This document shows, one piece after another, positions 29,347 through 39,033 of a stretch of 39,409 nt of DNA. A program made the translations under genes and the position numbers. Within the stretch, counting starts at the first letter, position 1. Each line of letters starts with the position of its first letter. The stretch lies in assembly GCA_903772945.1 (NCBI GenBank), contig CAICTM010001033.1:1-39409 (forward strand), written 5' to 3'. The notes beneath the pieces are model-generated. The model did not search any database and was not told the origin of the DNA. It was given only the letters and a program-made list of their open reading frames with translations. This DNA is from Seminavis robusta (taxonomy: Eukaryota > Bacillariophyta > Bacillariophyceae > Naviculales > Naviculaceae).

Positions 29347-29978
29347 GTCTACATGAATGCTCAAAATTCATTCCCATCTTTGGCAAGTATACTCTCTCGT
29401 TTTAAGAACTCCTCGTAGCTAGCTAGCTATAGTTGCCACTCCAAACGTCAGTCAGGTGATGCGCACAAGGAAGCAAGTTGCGTCTAGCAACAACTCCGCT
29501 GTGAAACGAAAGAACCGTTGCCTTTCTTCTTCTTTGCTGGAATCGAATGATTCGTTCGGTGATAGCGTGGAAACGCACCTCGAGCTGTGAGCGTGCGTGG
29601 ATACTCATCGGCACTCCCGGGGCGAAGGAGGAGGGATGTAGTACGCAAACGCCTTTCCCGTCATCTGTGTCCCGAGGATCGTCTTTCACGGCATCGTATT
29701 CGAGGTTGCTCGTTGCTTGCTAGTAGCTCAACTTGGAGGGTCGGAGCTTGCTGAAACCGGTCGCACTTCCGCCTAGTCCAACCCGAACCTTGTCGAATTC
29801 CCGAAAGAGCAAGGTTTTGACCAACGCGCTTTCGGGCCATGACTGCATGAATGCTTGGGTCCGAAAATGATAGTTTTGTCGAAGAATGTCAACTGCAGAA
29901 TCGAATCGAAACCACTTCCTGGTTCGGTGGATCATTCTGATGATTGCATACGTACTTCCTTCCAATACATGTGCAGTT
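29347..29978. other. Helicase 5' flank and GT47 3' flank
   Basis: 630 bases. CTAGCTAGCTATAG at 29417-29430 lies close upstream of the helicase start. The half nearer the GT47 gene (29720-29935, minus) is an open frame that could be spliced to the GT47 message (see findings). Otherwise no gene. Confidence 0.45.
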
Positions 29979-31526
29979 CTACGCGTTTGTTGTCGCTGCC
30001 ATGGCTTCTGCCGATTCCAAAATCCCGTCAATATTCCCCTCGGGATTGGCCATGTACTGCGTATAAATTTCGTAACAGCGTCGTCGTCGACGACACGTGT
30101 CCTCTGCGGATATCGCTCGGAGAATGTCGACGGTTTGATTGACTTTAGCTTCGGGAATGATAATGGCACATTCTTGCGGCCAATCAATGAATTCACGCCG
30201 AAACGGCAATACCCAATCGTCGGAATGCACCACGGGAATGGCCCCGGCACTGAGAACTTCGGTGAATCGATAGGAAAACTTATTGTCGCCGCGGGGTGTG
30301 GCCGAAAAGACGGATTGTTGCAAGAGTTTCTTGTAGGTTGTTTTGGGACGTAATTTTTGAAACTGTTTCTTGTCCAACAAGACAATCCCCGCAGTGGCAT
30401 TGTGCAATCCAAACAAGTCGTAGCGGAGGACATTGCGAGTACTGGCGATGCACGTCAAGAAATAGGGTCTGCCATTATTATTATTTTGTTGTTGTGGATC
30501 GCATGCTGTTTCGTCGAGAATTTCCTGTCGTTTGCGATGGGAGAGTCGGGACGGGTTGATGGGCGGCGGTGGTTGTCCCATGTCACTGTGAGGATGGAGC
30601 TGTTTGGTGCCACTGGAAATGGAGACAATGGACAATTGTGTCGATGCTTGTGTCGTCCGAAAGCCTTCGTTGGGTCCATGACCGCGGCAATCGAAAAAGA
30701 ATACCCGTGCCGTGGGTACGTTTCGAAAGAGTGGCGACTTTAGAATGCGGGGAATGGCATCGCATTGGAGGATATCATAACAAGGACTTTCATACTGGGA
30801 TGTGTATTTGCGGCTTCCGTCCGAATCAAAGTTTGGCTTGAAGTCTCCCTTGTAGTAGGGATAGTTGCTTTCAAAACAGGTTTCCACATCCATAAAGACG
30901 TAGTACTGTAGATTACCGTGTGGTTGGTAGACTCCATTCTCCATATCGGTCCATCGAAAAGTAGGATCAAAATAGGGATGATTAATGACGGCTTGCATGA
31001 GTTCTCGCATCCGCAAGGAACGGACAAAGGTTCTTCCGACAGTCGGATCGGGATGATTCCAACCAAAATCCGTCAAGACGAGTTTGGTCTTTGGTTTTTC
31101 GTCTTGTGGAAGTTCCGGCATATAGTTGCCATTGTGCAGCCACAAATGATCCACATGAGGCGACAGACGCAGCGTCCGGTCGTTGATGCGAAAGGGAGCA
31201 TCTTCCATCAAATGGGGTTTCTTGTGATGATTACGCTTACGATTGGTCGAACGCACGACGGCAGCCCCACTAGTACCACTCACAATCACATCATTACTTA
31301 TGATCTCTTGCTGTTGTTGCTGCTGCTCTTGTGGAGGCTTGACATGAGTCATGACGGACTGGAATCGTTCGGATTGGGTCCATTGCACCTGCATGGTACG
31401 TCCCACAATGAAAGAGCCGATCGCTGTCATCAAGACGAACCATCGTGAGGAAGATGGAGAGGAAGACAGCGATCTTGCCGTCGTCGCGGTAGAAGATCTC
31501 TTGCTTTTTCCTGGAATCCGGGGCAT
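29979..31526 (-). CDS. Exostosin-family (GT47) glycosyltransferase
   Basis: 515 residues from ATG 31526-31524. Residues 1-28 are basic and Ser-rich, and 29-44 (WFVLMTAIGSFIVG) form a signal anchor, giving a type II Golgi topology. A stem with a Gln run (68-74) follows. The C-terminal half carries the exostosin signature: FSATPRGDNKFSYRFTEVLSAGAIPVVHSDDWVLPF, then DWPQECAIIIPE, ending CYEIYTQYMANPEGNID. GT47 enzymes transfer sugars from UDP-sugar donors to polysaccharides or glycoproteins. Neither donor nor acceptor can be told from sequence. It is adjacent to and divergent from the LRR gene at 32270. The frame ends at TAG 29981-29979. Coding-like sequence immediately beyond may be an alternative last exon. 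Confidence 0.88.
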   Translation of the reverse strand: MPRIPGKSKRSSTATTARSLSSSPSSSRWFVLMTAIGSFIVGRTMQVQWTQSERFQSVMTHVKPPQEQQQQQQEIISNDVIVSGTSGAAVVRSTNRKRNHHKKPHLMEDAPFRINDRTLRLSPHVDHLWLHNGNYMPELPQDEKPKTKLVLTDFGWNHPDPTVGRTFVRSLRMRELMQAVINHPYFDPTFRWTDMENGVYQPHGNLQYYVFMDVETCFESNYPYYKGDFKPNFDSDGSRKYTSQYESPCYDILQCDAIPRILKSPLFRNVPTARVFFFDCRGHGPNEGFRTTQASTQLSIVSISSGTKQLHPHSDMGQPPPPINPSRLSHRKRQEILDETACDPQQQNNNNGRPYFLTCIASTRNVLRYDLFGLHNATAGIVLLDKKQFQKLRPKTTYKKLLQQSVFSATPRGDNKFSYRFTEVLSAGAIPVVHSDDWVLPFRREFIDWPQECAIIIPEAKVNQTVDILRAISAEDTCRRRRRCYEIYTQYMANPEGNIDGILESAEAMAATTNA

Positions 31527-32269
31527 CTTCTTCTTCTTCTTCTTCTAATAAGAAATGACAGTGGATCAATCTACAACCAAAGCCACTAACTATAGTTAGG
31601 TAGTGTAGCAATAGAGTGACAAAGCAATCCACCGAGCCACTCCCTCCGTGTCCAATATATGTACTACTACCATGGCACCGCTTCACTGCCATCGATCGAT
31701 TTGAGGTGCGCCAGGTTGCCGTTGCGAAGTTGGCCTCATTTTTTCTACTAGCTACAAGCTTCCCCCAAATGACGATGGAAATGACCATGCATTTAGTTTG
31801 CGATTTTACACCTACAATAGATATTACAGTAGACCACGTGAAGTACGAATATGCCAGATCAACCAGCACATAAATGACCCTGGATGGGGAGAAAAGTTGA
31901 AAAGTAAGTTATCATCTACAGCGTACGGTGAGGGCTCGCACAATCGCCCCTCATTCGATCGTCCTCACAGGTTCTGACAAAGTCAACAACTTGAGTGATG
32001 GGTCAGCACAATAAGTCGATTGACGACGACTACGCTACTACATGTTGTAGTACGTCGAAAGGACGGGCCAACTGGTATTGCTACAATACGGTGCGGTACG
32101 GTATAGCTGGCGGCTATATATAGAGAGTGATTGCCAGATAAGACCAAGAGTGTTGGATTAGGTGGTTGTTCGATCGATGTAACAACAGCAGAACCAAGTT
32201 ATAGGTGTGCACTATACGAAAGCACAAAGAAAGAGCCAACCAACCAAGCTATCATAGGAATAAGAAGAC
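31527..32269. promoter_or_regulatory. Divergent promoter region between the GT47 and LRR genes
   Basis: 743 bases between two start codons pointing outward. TATATATA at 32115-32122 sits about 150 bases upstream of the LRR ATG and could be its TATA box. A TTC/GAA repeat lies next to the GT47 start (31527-31546). No gene is supported within it. Confidence 0.5.
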
Positions 32270-34618
32270 ATGACGAAAACGAAGACTCAGAGTCAGGATG
32301 GGAGCGGCCACCAACAGCAACAAGCCATCAACTCTTTTGATGCCTTGGGAAATAATAATGGTGAGAATACTTGTGAGAAGAAAGGGGAGCAAGACAAGAC
32401 AGACATGGAGGGGGTGATTGGAAGTCAGCATCCCATCCCATTTCCCAGAAGTCTTGATTCAAAGGTCTCGTCACCCCATGCCTTTACAGATGATGTCATC
32501 CGTAGCATCCAACCATTACCTACCGTAACTCCACCGGCAGTTTCTCGAGCAAGCAGGGTCCAAGAGGACGGACCTGGGGCCTATGCTGTGGCTGGGATTA
32601 GACCAATTTTTTACCGTCCAAGAAGCAGGCCATTGACTGGAAGGATTCCTGAAATGGAAGAGCTGGGATTGGAATTGGTGTCTACATCTCAAAATGACAG
32701 ATATCGCGATGACACTCTTATTCATGCTGATCCAATTGATGACTCAGAAAACGGGATGATTCCAACAGCAGAGCCAATAACAACAAGGGCAAAAAGATTA
32801 TGGAAGAAGAAACTTTGCTTGTTCCTTTCCCTGGAAGCCATTGTTGCCCAAGTGCTTGTTGTAATTATTCTTGTGGCATTTCTTCTTGCTCGGAAATCAA
32901 GTAATCAAACACAGTCAGCAAAGGAGCAAAATGGAGCGATCCCAATACAAGAATATGCATCTACAATATCTTCAATCACACAAGAGCCAACATCGCTATG
33001 GGAAAGACTCAATCTGCCTGACTACACCCTCAGGGCAATGGAGAGTCCTAGGTCTCCACAGACCAAGGCATATCAATGGCTAAGCAACAATATCAACAAA
33101 TCCAACAATACACAACATCTCCCAATATGGAGACTGAAGCAAAGGTTTGCACTGGCCACCTTTTATTACTCAACACGGGGTGACTATTGGGTGAAAAATC
33201 AAGGCTGGTTGGATTGGGACACTCATGAGTGCAATTGGGAACAAATTGATAAGGGTTGGGACCCAAACCCAGCTGCTCGTTGTGCTAACAACGGGCGACT
33301 TCTTTCGTTGCAATTTGTGTTTGCCAACAACTTGGATGGAACAATACCACCAGAAATATCCCTGCTGTGTAACAGCTTGAAAACTCTTTTATTATCTTGG
33401 AACCTCCAGCTCAAAGGAAATATACCAACGGAGGTTGGGCTGATGACAATGCTGACATCTTTGTGGTTTACCACAACGCACTTGTCTGGCACACTCCCAA
33501 CAGAACTGGGGCAGCTAGAAAGCTTGGAGGGTCTTTCAATCTCAGGTAGGGAGCTTGATGGGACTTTACCAAGTGAGCTTGGGAACCTTAGCAACCTGAC
33601 AACTCTGGGATTAGATGCAGCGAACTTTTCTGGTATGCAAGGGAGAGGACAAAAGCAGTACAAAAATTCCACAGTTTGACTTTTGACTCACTTGATATTT
33701 TCTGCCTACACAGGATCCATCCCCACTGAGATTCTTCGATTGTCGAACCTGGAGAGCTTGGGTTTCTCAGAGTGCCCTCTGTTGGATACAGCATCTTTCC
33801 TCCCTCAGGTAGTTGGAAACCTGCACAATTTGGAGAACTTAAATCTAAGCTATCGGAAACCTGGGGGGTTCACATCAATCCCATGTAAGTGCCATTAGTT
33901 CCTTTCACTTTCGTTACGTTGTGGTCTCTCATGTTTTTGAAATATGTGTCTTGAACAGCTGAAATTGGCAAGCTGACCAACTTGGCAAGCCTGATTTTGA
34001 ACGGCTTCCAACTTAATGGCACAATTCCAAGTGAGATGGGATTGTTGACAAAGCTAGTAAGTATCATGAATGAACCTTGTATGGTATTGGTGCCTCTATG
34101 TACTCTAAGGGTGTTGTGTCTTTTTTTTTTTGCAGAACAGCTTGGGCTTTCGAAGGAACTCCATCACTGGCACTTTACCAGAAGAGCTATCAAAGATTTC
34201 ACGTGAGTGCAATATTCCTTTTCTGTAGCTTTGGAGGCCATCTATGCTCAAATTGGTATTTTTGTTCTTTTCAACACCAGAACTGTTGCTTTTGAAAATA
34301 AATGACAACCTATTCTCGGGCTCTCTTCCCAGAGAAGTTGGTTTGTGGTCTGGCCTTGAGAAGCTTGAACTGCAAAACACACAAATATCTGGCACTCTTC
34401 CCACGGAATTGCTTTTGTTGGACAACTTGACCAGCCTGGTAGTGATGAACACATCCTTGACAGGCAGTATCCCTCATGGACTGTGCAACAAGATACTCCT
34501 GTCACAGGAAACCATGTGTTTTGGGGGCAATTGCTATGGAGTGGCAACCAGCAAACTGTCAGCCTGCTATGGAACGAATCTTTGTGGGTGCAGTTGCACT
34601 CCTTGCCCGATAACCTAG
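32270..34618 (+). CDS. Leucine-rich repeat transmembrane protein, five exons
   Basis: Join of 32270-33632, 33714-33884, 33959-34056, 34136-34202 and 34281-34618. That is 678 residues in one frame, ending at TAG. Introns are 81, 74, 79 and 78 nt with donors GTATGC, GTAAGT, GTAAGT and GTGAGT and CAG acceptors (phases 1, 1, 0, 1). Residues 1-180 are a polar tail, and 183-207 (LCLFLSLEAIVAQVLVVIILVAFLL) are the membrane helix. A pre-LRR domain follows (QTKAYQWLSNN, RFALATFYYSTRGDYW), then about ten LRRs (SGTLPTELGQLESLEGLSIS and similar) and a Cys-rich cap (CGCSCTPCPIT). The architecture equals that of the gene at 1-2936. It is probably a surface receptor or adhesion protein. No kinase is seen. 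Confidence 0.9.
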
Positions 34619-35210
34619 CTAGAGCATAATCTGGGAGCAGTGATGATGAGCGGTACAAGCGGAGCACCCAGGGGCTATGTAGCAACTACTGCATAATGGT
34701 CCTTAAAAAAAAAGAGTAAAACGTCTATTATCGGATTCAGACAAAATGTAAGACTGGAGTTGTAGGCACCTGTAGCCCGCGCTCGACCCTTCCCGTTTTA
34801 GCCAACCTACTATCTCGTAGTCATCCGTGGACTGTACCGGCGCCGCATCCACATCCTTATTACGCTTCTGAATGAGAAACGTGCACGAGTCAACGTAGAT
34901 AGGTTGGCATGGCACCTTTTTCATGCCATGGAAGCAAACTACTCAACGAAGACAACAAGAAGAACTGCGGCGAACAGGTCACAATCCGTACCAATAATGT
35001 ATGAAATATTAATCACAGTTCTCCTGTGGCTGAAGTAAGATTGTCTTCATTCGCTCAACCAGGATTGGAAAGGAGTCTCATAATGCTATATATTTGCGGT
35101 TACCTTCTCTGTCTCTTTGCTGTTAGTCAGCAATCATGCAATCAACGTTCAATCCATCATGTAGGTGGCGTACGTGCCGGGCAGTAATTCTGCGTCGCCT
35201 AGTCAGCAAG
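34619..35210. other. Convergent 3' flanks of the LRR and EF-hand genes
   Basis: About 590 bases between facing stop codons. AGCTAGAGC begins right at the LRR stop (34617). I see no gene, and the short minus frame at 34703-34924 has no recognisable product. Confidence 0.5.
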
Positions 35211-36182
35211 CTAAGCCTTGGCAGCAGGAGCTGCACCGAACAAACCCGCAACCCACTCACAAAGCGCACACCCATCGTCCTCATCCTTATTTGTCGATTC
35301 CACCGCTCCTTCCGTTCCATCTTGTGTGCTCGACGAGGACGTTGCCACAGAGGACGATGACTTACTTTGAGTCTTGCTTCCCTGAAGCTTTGCCTCCTTT
35401 TTCTTTCTCTCTTCTTCCTCCTTTTCTTTTCTACGGCTTTCCTTCTCCAGACGCTCCTTCTCCACGCGTTCTTTCTCCAGACGCTCCGCCTCCAGCGCTT
35501 GCGCCTCGATTTCCTCTGCCATTTCGGCTCTGATCTGTCCACTAATAATCATGCGTACTTCATCAAACGATAGCTCCTGATCACCATTGTCATCGAATTC
35601 CTTCAAGAAAATGTCGTGAAGTTTGTCTTTGGGAGGTAACTTGATGGTTCCCATGGCTCCCTGAAAGGCCGAGCCCGACTTGTAAAAGATATCTAGAAAC
35701 TGATCGAGTTCCTTGGTGTCCAGAACATTGTTATTGTCCGTGTCAAACGAGGCAAATACGGCGCGAAAGAAAAACTCTTGCGATCCCGCTGGATCCAAAA
35801 TGTACTTTTTTCGAAAGGTGTGAAACTGATCCTTGGACAAGACGGCGGCCATGGCTTCTTCTCCTGTCAATCCTGTGGCGAGTTCCATGGCGACGCGAGT
35901 GGCTATCTTGGCGGCCACTTCCGGAGGTTGATCCAAATTGACACTGAGCAACATCCACAACTTGTCATTGGACGCCACAAATTGGGCAATCTCTTCGCTG
36001 GAAGCACCGTCATTACGATCCTTGTCCAATTCTTTAAACAACTTGTTGGACTCATTCCGTTTTTCACTCAGAAACATCGAGCCAAACGCCTCCTTGGCAT
36101 CCGAAAATGGGTCATCGTCCACAGTAGCACTGGCGGATTGGTCTTGGGGATTGGCATCCACTACCGCCTCTGCTTCCGACAT
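35211..36182 (-). CDS. EF-hand calcium-binding protein with C-terminal coiled coil
   Basis: 323 residues. The start is taken as ATG 36182-36180, since the open frame begins two codons earlier with GTG. Two canonical 12-residue EF loops are visible: DTDNNNVLDTKE (147-158) and DDNGDQELSFDE (197-208). A degenerate one is at 53-64 (DKDRNDGASSEE, lacking several ligands). Residues 218-266 are a long Glu/Lys/Arg-rich helix (EAERLEKERVEKERLEKE), probably a coiled coil. A Ser-rich linker and an acidic segment follow, then CALCEWVAGLFGAAPAAKA. The two good loops suggest a paired calcium-responsive lobe that could relay calcium to a partner bound by the coiled coil. I do not recognise a named family. 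Confidence 0.88.
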   Translation of the reverse strand: MSEAEAVVDANPQDQSASATVDDDPFSDAKEAFGSMFLSEKRNESNKLFKELDKDRNDGASSEEIAQFVASNDKLWMLLSVNLDQPPEVAAKIATRVAMELATGLTGEEAMAAVLSKDQFHTFRKKYILDPAGSQEFFFRAVFASFDTDNNNVLDTKELDQFLDIFYKSGSAFQGAMGTIKLPPKDKLHDIFLKEFDDNGDQELSFDEVRMIISGQIRAEMAEEIEAQALEAERLEKERVEKERLEKESRRKEKEEEERKKKEAKLQGSKTQSKSSSSVATSSSSTQDGTEGAVESTNKDEDDGCALCEWVAGLFGAAPAAKA

Positions 36183-37098
36183 GGTCACAAGAGCGAGATT
36201 GCGACAGAGCGAGCGAGAGAGAGAGAGAGAGTGGAGTTGTTGAACCCAGAGCTATCAGTCTCGACTATGGTACCGTACCTCTGTCGACAAAATTCTTCAC
36301 GCTTTCCTCATTTCTCACCTACGGTACGTCTGAGGTTCAGACTCTTGAAGCAACGCGTGCCAACATTTCTCGTACAGTTCTGGCCTAGCTTTACGGTAAA
36401 CTTGTTGGATTTCTTGCTTGGAATAGCCGAATAGCCCAAAATGTCTTGCAGTTTTGGCTCTTAGATCTTGGCTTTGCCGGATGCTTTAGCGGGTGCTTTG
36501 AGTACGAGATTAAAGTGGGTTTTGATTGGGACCGTGCTTTATTGAGTGTAAATTTGTTGAAAAACATGTTTAACCCACTTAGTACTGTATTGATTGTCCC
36601 AAATGACTTATTTACTTAACGCCCACATCGGTATTGGTGGCAATTTCAATCATACAACATAGCAATCAAATATGCTCTAAGCAATCAGTATCAAGGATTA
36701 TATTTTATGTTAAGTATTGATCTGCTTCTTCTACTACTCTCTAGAGTCCCACTTAATTGTGCACGGAAGCTTTCTAGAGTCATTCCCCTCAAAAGCCACT
36801 GAGACAGACTCCATTAACTCAATTGTACTGTATTTTGTATAGTAAACAGGTGTTGTCCCAAAACGACCGTGCAAAACACACTTTAATTCTGTACCGTTAG
36901 CACTACCGTATCGAATCGAATCGTCAGAGCTCTTCCAAAAGTATGACGTCAAGATTTTTGGGATGGATCTTTGGATCGAACGGATCGAATCCAGCATCCT
37001 GCCAAGCGGGACTGCCACACTGCAACACTGCAACCGAATATTCTTGGAAGAGAAGAAAGCACGCATTTGTCATAAAAACACAATCCACACAGAGCACC
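36183..37098. promoter_or_regulatory. Divergent region between the EF-hand and EDR2_C genes
   Basis: This holds a GA repeat at 36208-36231 directly upstream of the EF-hand start. 36540-36720 is AT-rich. A perfect TGACGTCA palindrome (36944-36951) is the classic CRE/bZIP site and lies 148 bases upstream of the favoured EDR2_C start. It overlaps an alternative ATG at 36943. Confidence 0.5.
36944..36951. promoter_or_regulatory. Perfect CRE-type bZIP site TGACGTCA
   Basis: An eight-base palindrome matching the consensus for CREB/ATF-class bZIP dimers, upstream of the EDR2_C gene. I found only this one exact copy in the window. In diatoms a CRE-like TGACGTCA element is known from carbonic-anhydrase promoters that respond to CO2, cAMP and light (established knowledge). 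Use at this gene is inference. Confidence 0.4.
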
Positions 37099-39033
37099 AT
37101 GACCACGAGCGATTCGATTACCGGGCTGGGTGTCCGCAAGCGCATCAAGGAAGTGACGCATCGTGCCAAAGATCGCGCCAAGGAGGCGACTCATCGAGCC
37201 AAAGAACGGCTTCATCCTCATGAAGGGCCCCAGTTTGGACCCAAAGATCGACAAGAATCCGAGGCCGAAAGCGCCATCTCGGCCGAAAGCGCCATCTCTG
37301 GCGATGTCATGGAGGGCAGTAGTGTCAATAGCAGTACTGCAACTGTCAAAATTGCAACGACGAGTCGAGAAGTACTTTTGTCGCCGCCCGAAACAACCAC
37401 AACGCCAAAAGAAGAAAAAGCCCCTTTGGGTGGGGGTAATTCTGACTTGATAGGGATAGGGTTAACCTCTGTTGCCACAGTCCCTCTGTTGGCCATGATG
37501 ATAGCTAAGGATGACAATGGGATATCCGTGTCCACCACTGTCTCCATACCCATACTACTGTATGGGATGGTTCTGGGGCTAATGGCGGGTGTATTGGTTG
37601 GCCGGGCATCCAAGGATAGACAAGCAGCCAGTACCTCTGTCGCCCCTGCAGAGTCTGCACCACCACATGAGGAAGCCAATGCCGAAGCTGAGGCCGAAGA
37701 AGAGCCCATGCTTGTTTCCGAGAGATCAGCAGATGTCGACGTAGTAGTAGAAGACCATTATGACAATCAGCCACGTACGACAAAAAAGAACAAGCTTAGA
37801 AGCGCGACAAAGTATGCCACCAAGCTTCCTGCCAAAATCACCGACAATGTCAAAGAGTTGATCCACCAGGGTATGACAGTCGCTCCTTGGACGGCACTTT
37901 CCAATTCCTCGCAACTCAATCTTCCCGAATGGCAAAGGCCACAACTTACGAAAGTAACTGGTACCACCAGCCGCGCCCTGATGAACCAAATACATCACAT
38001 GAGCAAAAGCTATAGGAAACAACAGCAACCAAAGGAACAACGGCCGGATACACTCAATCGTCAGGGTGGACAACGGTTTGCATCCGACAGCACACCTCCA
38101 AGCGAACGTCCAACCACATCTGAGGAGGATGCCCAACGACACCAAATTGGACGATTCGACGTCAAGGAAGAAGAAGTGGCTACTCTGGAAGATGTCATTG
38201 TTCCGGCCATGAAACTGCGTGGACTCGATGTCTTTATCGCCGACGAAGAAGTGGGAGAGGGGCAAACCAATCTCGGCGAGCATCCGTATCTCCTGGAACA
38301 CGGGCTTCGTGACACACCCACTCTCATGGTCAATATGATTACCGGATTTGGCAATCATATTCTCTATCTGCAACTTCCCAGTTACGTCACACAACTGCAT
38401 GATTTGGTCGAAGAAGAGGACGATGACGATGAAGTCAAGGCTGTCAAACGTTTCATCAATGGCGATGACGAATACCGGAATGATCGACTCAAAGTACTGC
38501 CTTCTGTGGCGGAAGCACCCTTTGCCATTCGCGTCATTGCACCGGCCAAAAAAGAAGTCATTATCCATTGTATGTACGTTCCCTGCAGTTGGCGCAAACA
38601 CGAAGCATCGGTCGACCCCGCAACGGGCAAACAGCTGCATCCACTACTGGAAGTCGAAGTCGATTGTATGAGCGACAAGTGGGTCCGATCCATTGTTAAT
38701 CTATGTGTCAAACACACGGCGCATGTCATTGTCGATGTCGGCCTAGTCATTCAACTACGACAAGATTTTCAAGATGACCCAGAAATTGATACAACGGATG
38801 AACCCGAGGCGTGTATCGGCATGTTTCGAATGGCCAAGGTGGACATGCACAAATGCCCGGCTCTGCCACCCAACAATTCCGATTCCGATAGCTTTACAGA
38901 GGATGAGCTGCGGGCGAGCCGCATTGTAGGCGTGAACATGGAACAGCTGCGGGAAATGGCCAAAGAACACAAGGAGCTGGGTGCGGCTGCTCCCGGTCGA
39001 TACGACGCGAATCGGGGGGCAGTCAAGTTGTAA
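37099..39033 (+). CDS. Membrane protein with C-terminal EDR2_C (DUF1336) domain
   Basis: 644 residues from ATG 37099 (AGCACCATGACC). An in-frame ATG at 36943 would add 52 residues, but that segment looks like 5' UTR and overlaps a CRE-type site. Residues 10-40 form a basic amphipathic helix with a repeated AK(D/E)RAKE(A)THRAK pattern. Two membrane helices lie at about 116-135 and 147-168 in a hairpin arrangement. The middle is polar. About 400-590 matches the EDR2 C-terminal domain: a VNMITGFGNHILYLQLP-like strand, FINGDDEYRNDRLKVLPSV at about 452, LLEVEVDCMSD, and HVIVDVGLVIQ. Plant EDR2 combines PH, START and this domain and negatively regulates defence-linked cell death. No PH or START is visible here. 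A lipid-linked membrane role is inferred. Confidence 0.85.
   Translation: MTTSDSITGLGVRKRIKEVTHRAKDRAKEATHRAKERLHPHEGPQFGPKDRQESEAESAISAESAISGDVMEGSSVNSSTATVKIATTSREVLLSPPETTTTPKEEKAPLGGGNSDLIGIGLTSVATVPLLAMMIAKDDNGISVSTTVSIPILLYGMVLGLMAGVLVGRASKDRQAASTSVAPAESAPPHEEANAEAEAEEEPMLVSERSADVDVVVEDHYDNQPRTTKKNKLRSATKYATKLPAKITDNVKELIHQGMTVAPWTALSNSSQLNLPEWQRPQLTKVTGTTSRALMNQIHHMSKSYRKQQQPKEQRPDTLNRQGGQRFASDSTPPSERPTTSEEDAQRHQIGRFDVKEEEVATLEDVIVPAMKLRGLDVFIADEEVGEGQTNLGEHPYLLEHGLRDTPTLMVNMITGFGNHILYLQLPSYVTQLHDLVEEEDDDDEVKAVKRFINGDDEYRNDRLKVLPSVAEAPFAIRVIAPAKKEVIIHCMYVPCSWRKHEASVDPATGKQLHPLLEVEVDCMSDKWVRSIVNLCVKHTAHVIVDVGLVIQLRQDFQDDPEIDTTDEPEACIGMFRMAKVDMHKCPALPPNNSDSDSFTEDELRASRIVGVNMEQLREMAKEHKELGAAAPGRYDANRGAVKL

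Noticed and set aside
36943..37098. Longer N-terminus of the EDR2_C protein
   Set aside because: The 52 added residues look non-coding, overlap a CRE palindrome, and a better-context ATG follows at 37099; kept only as an alternative.
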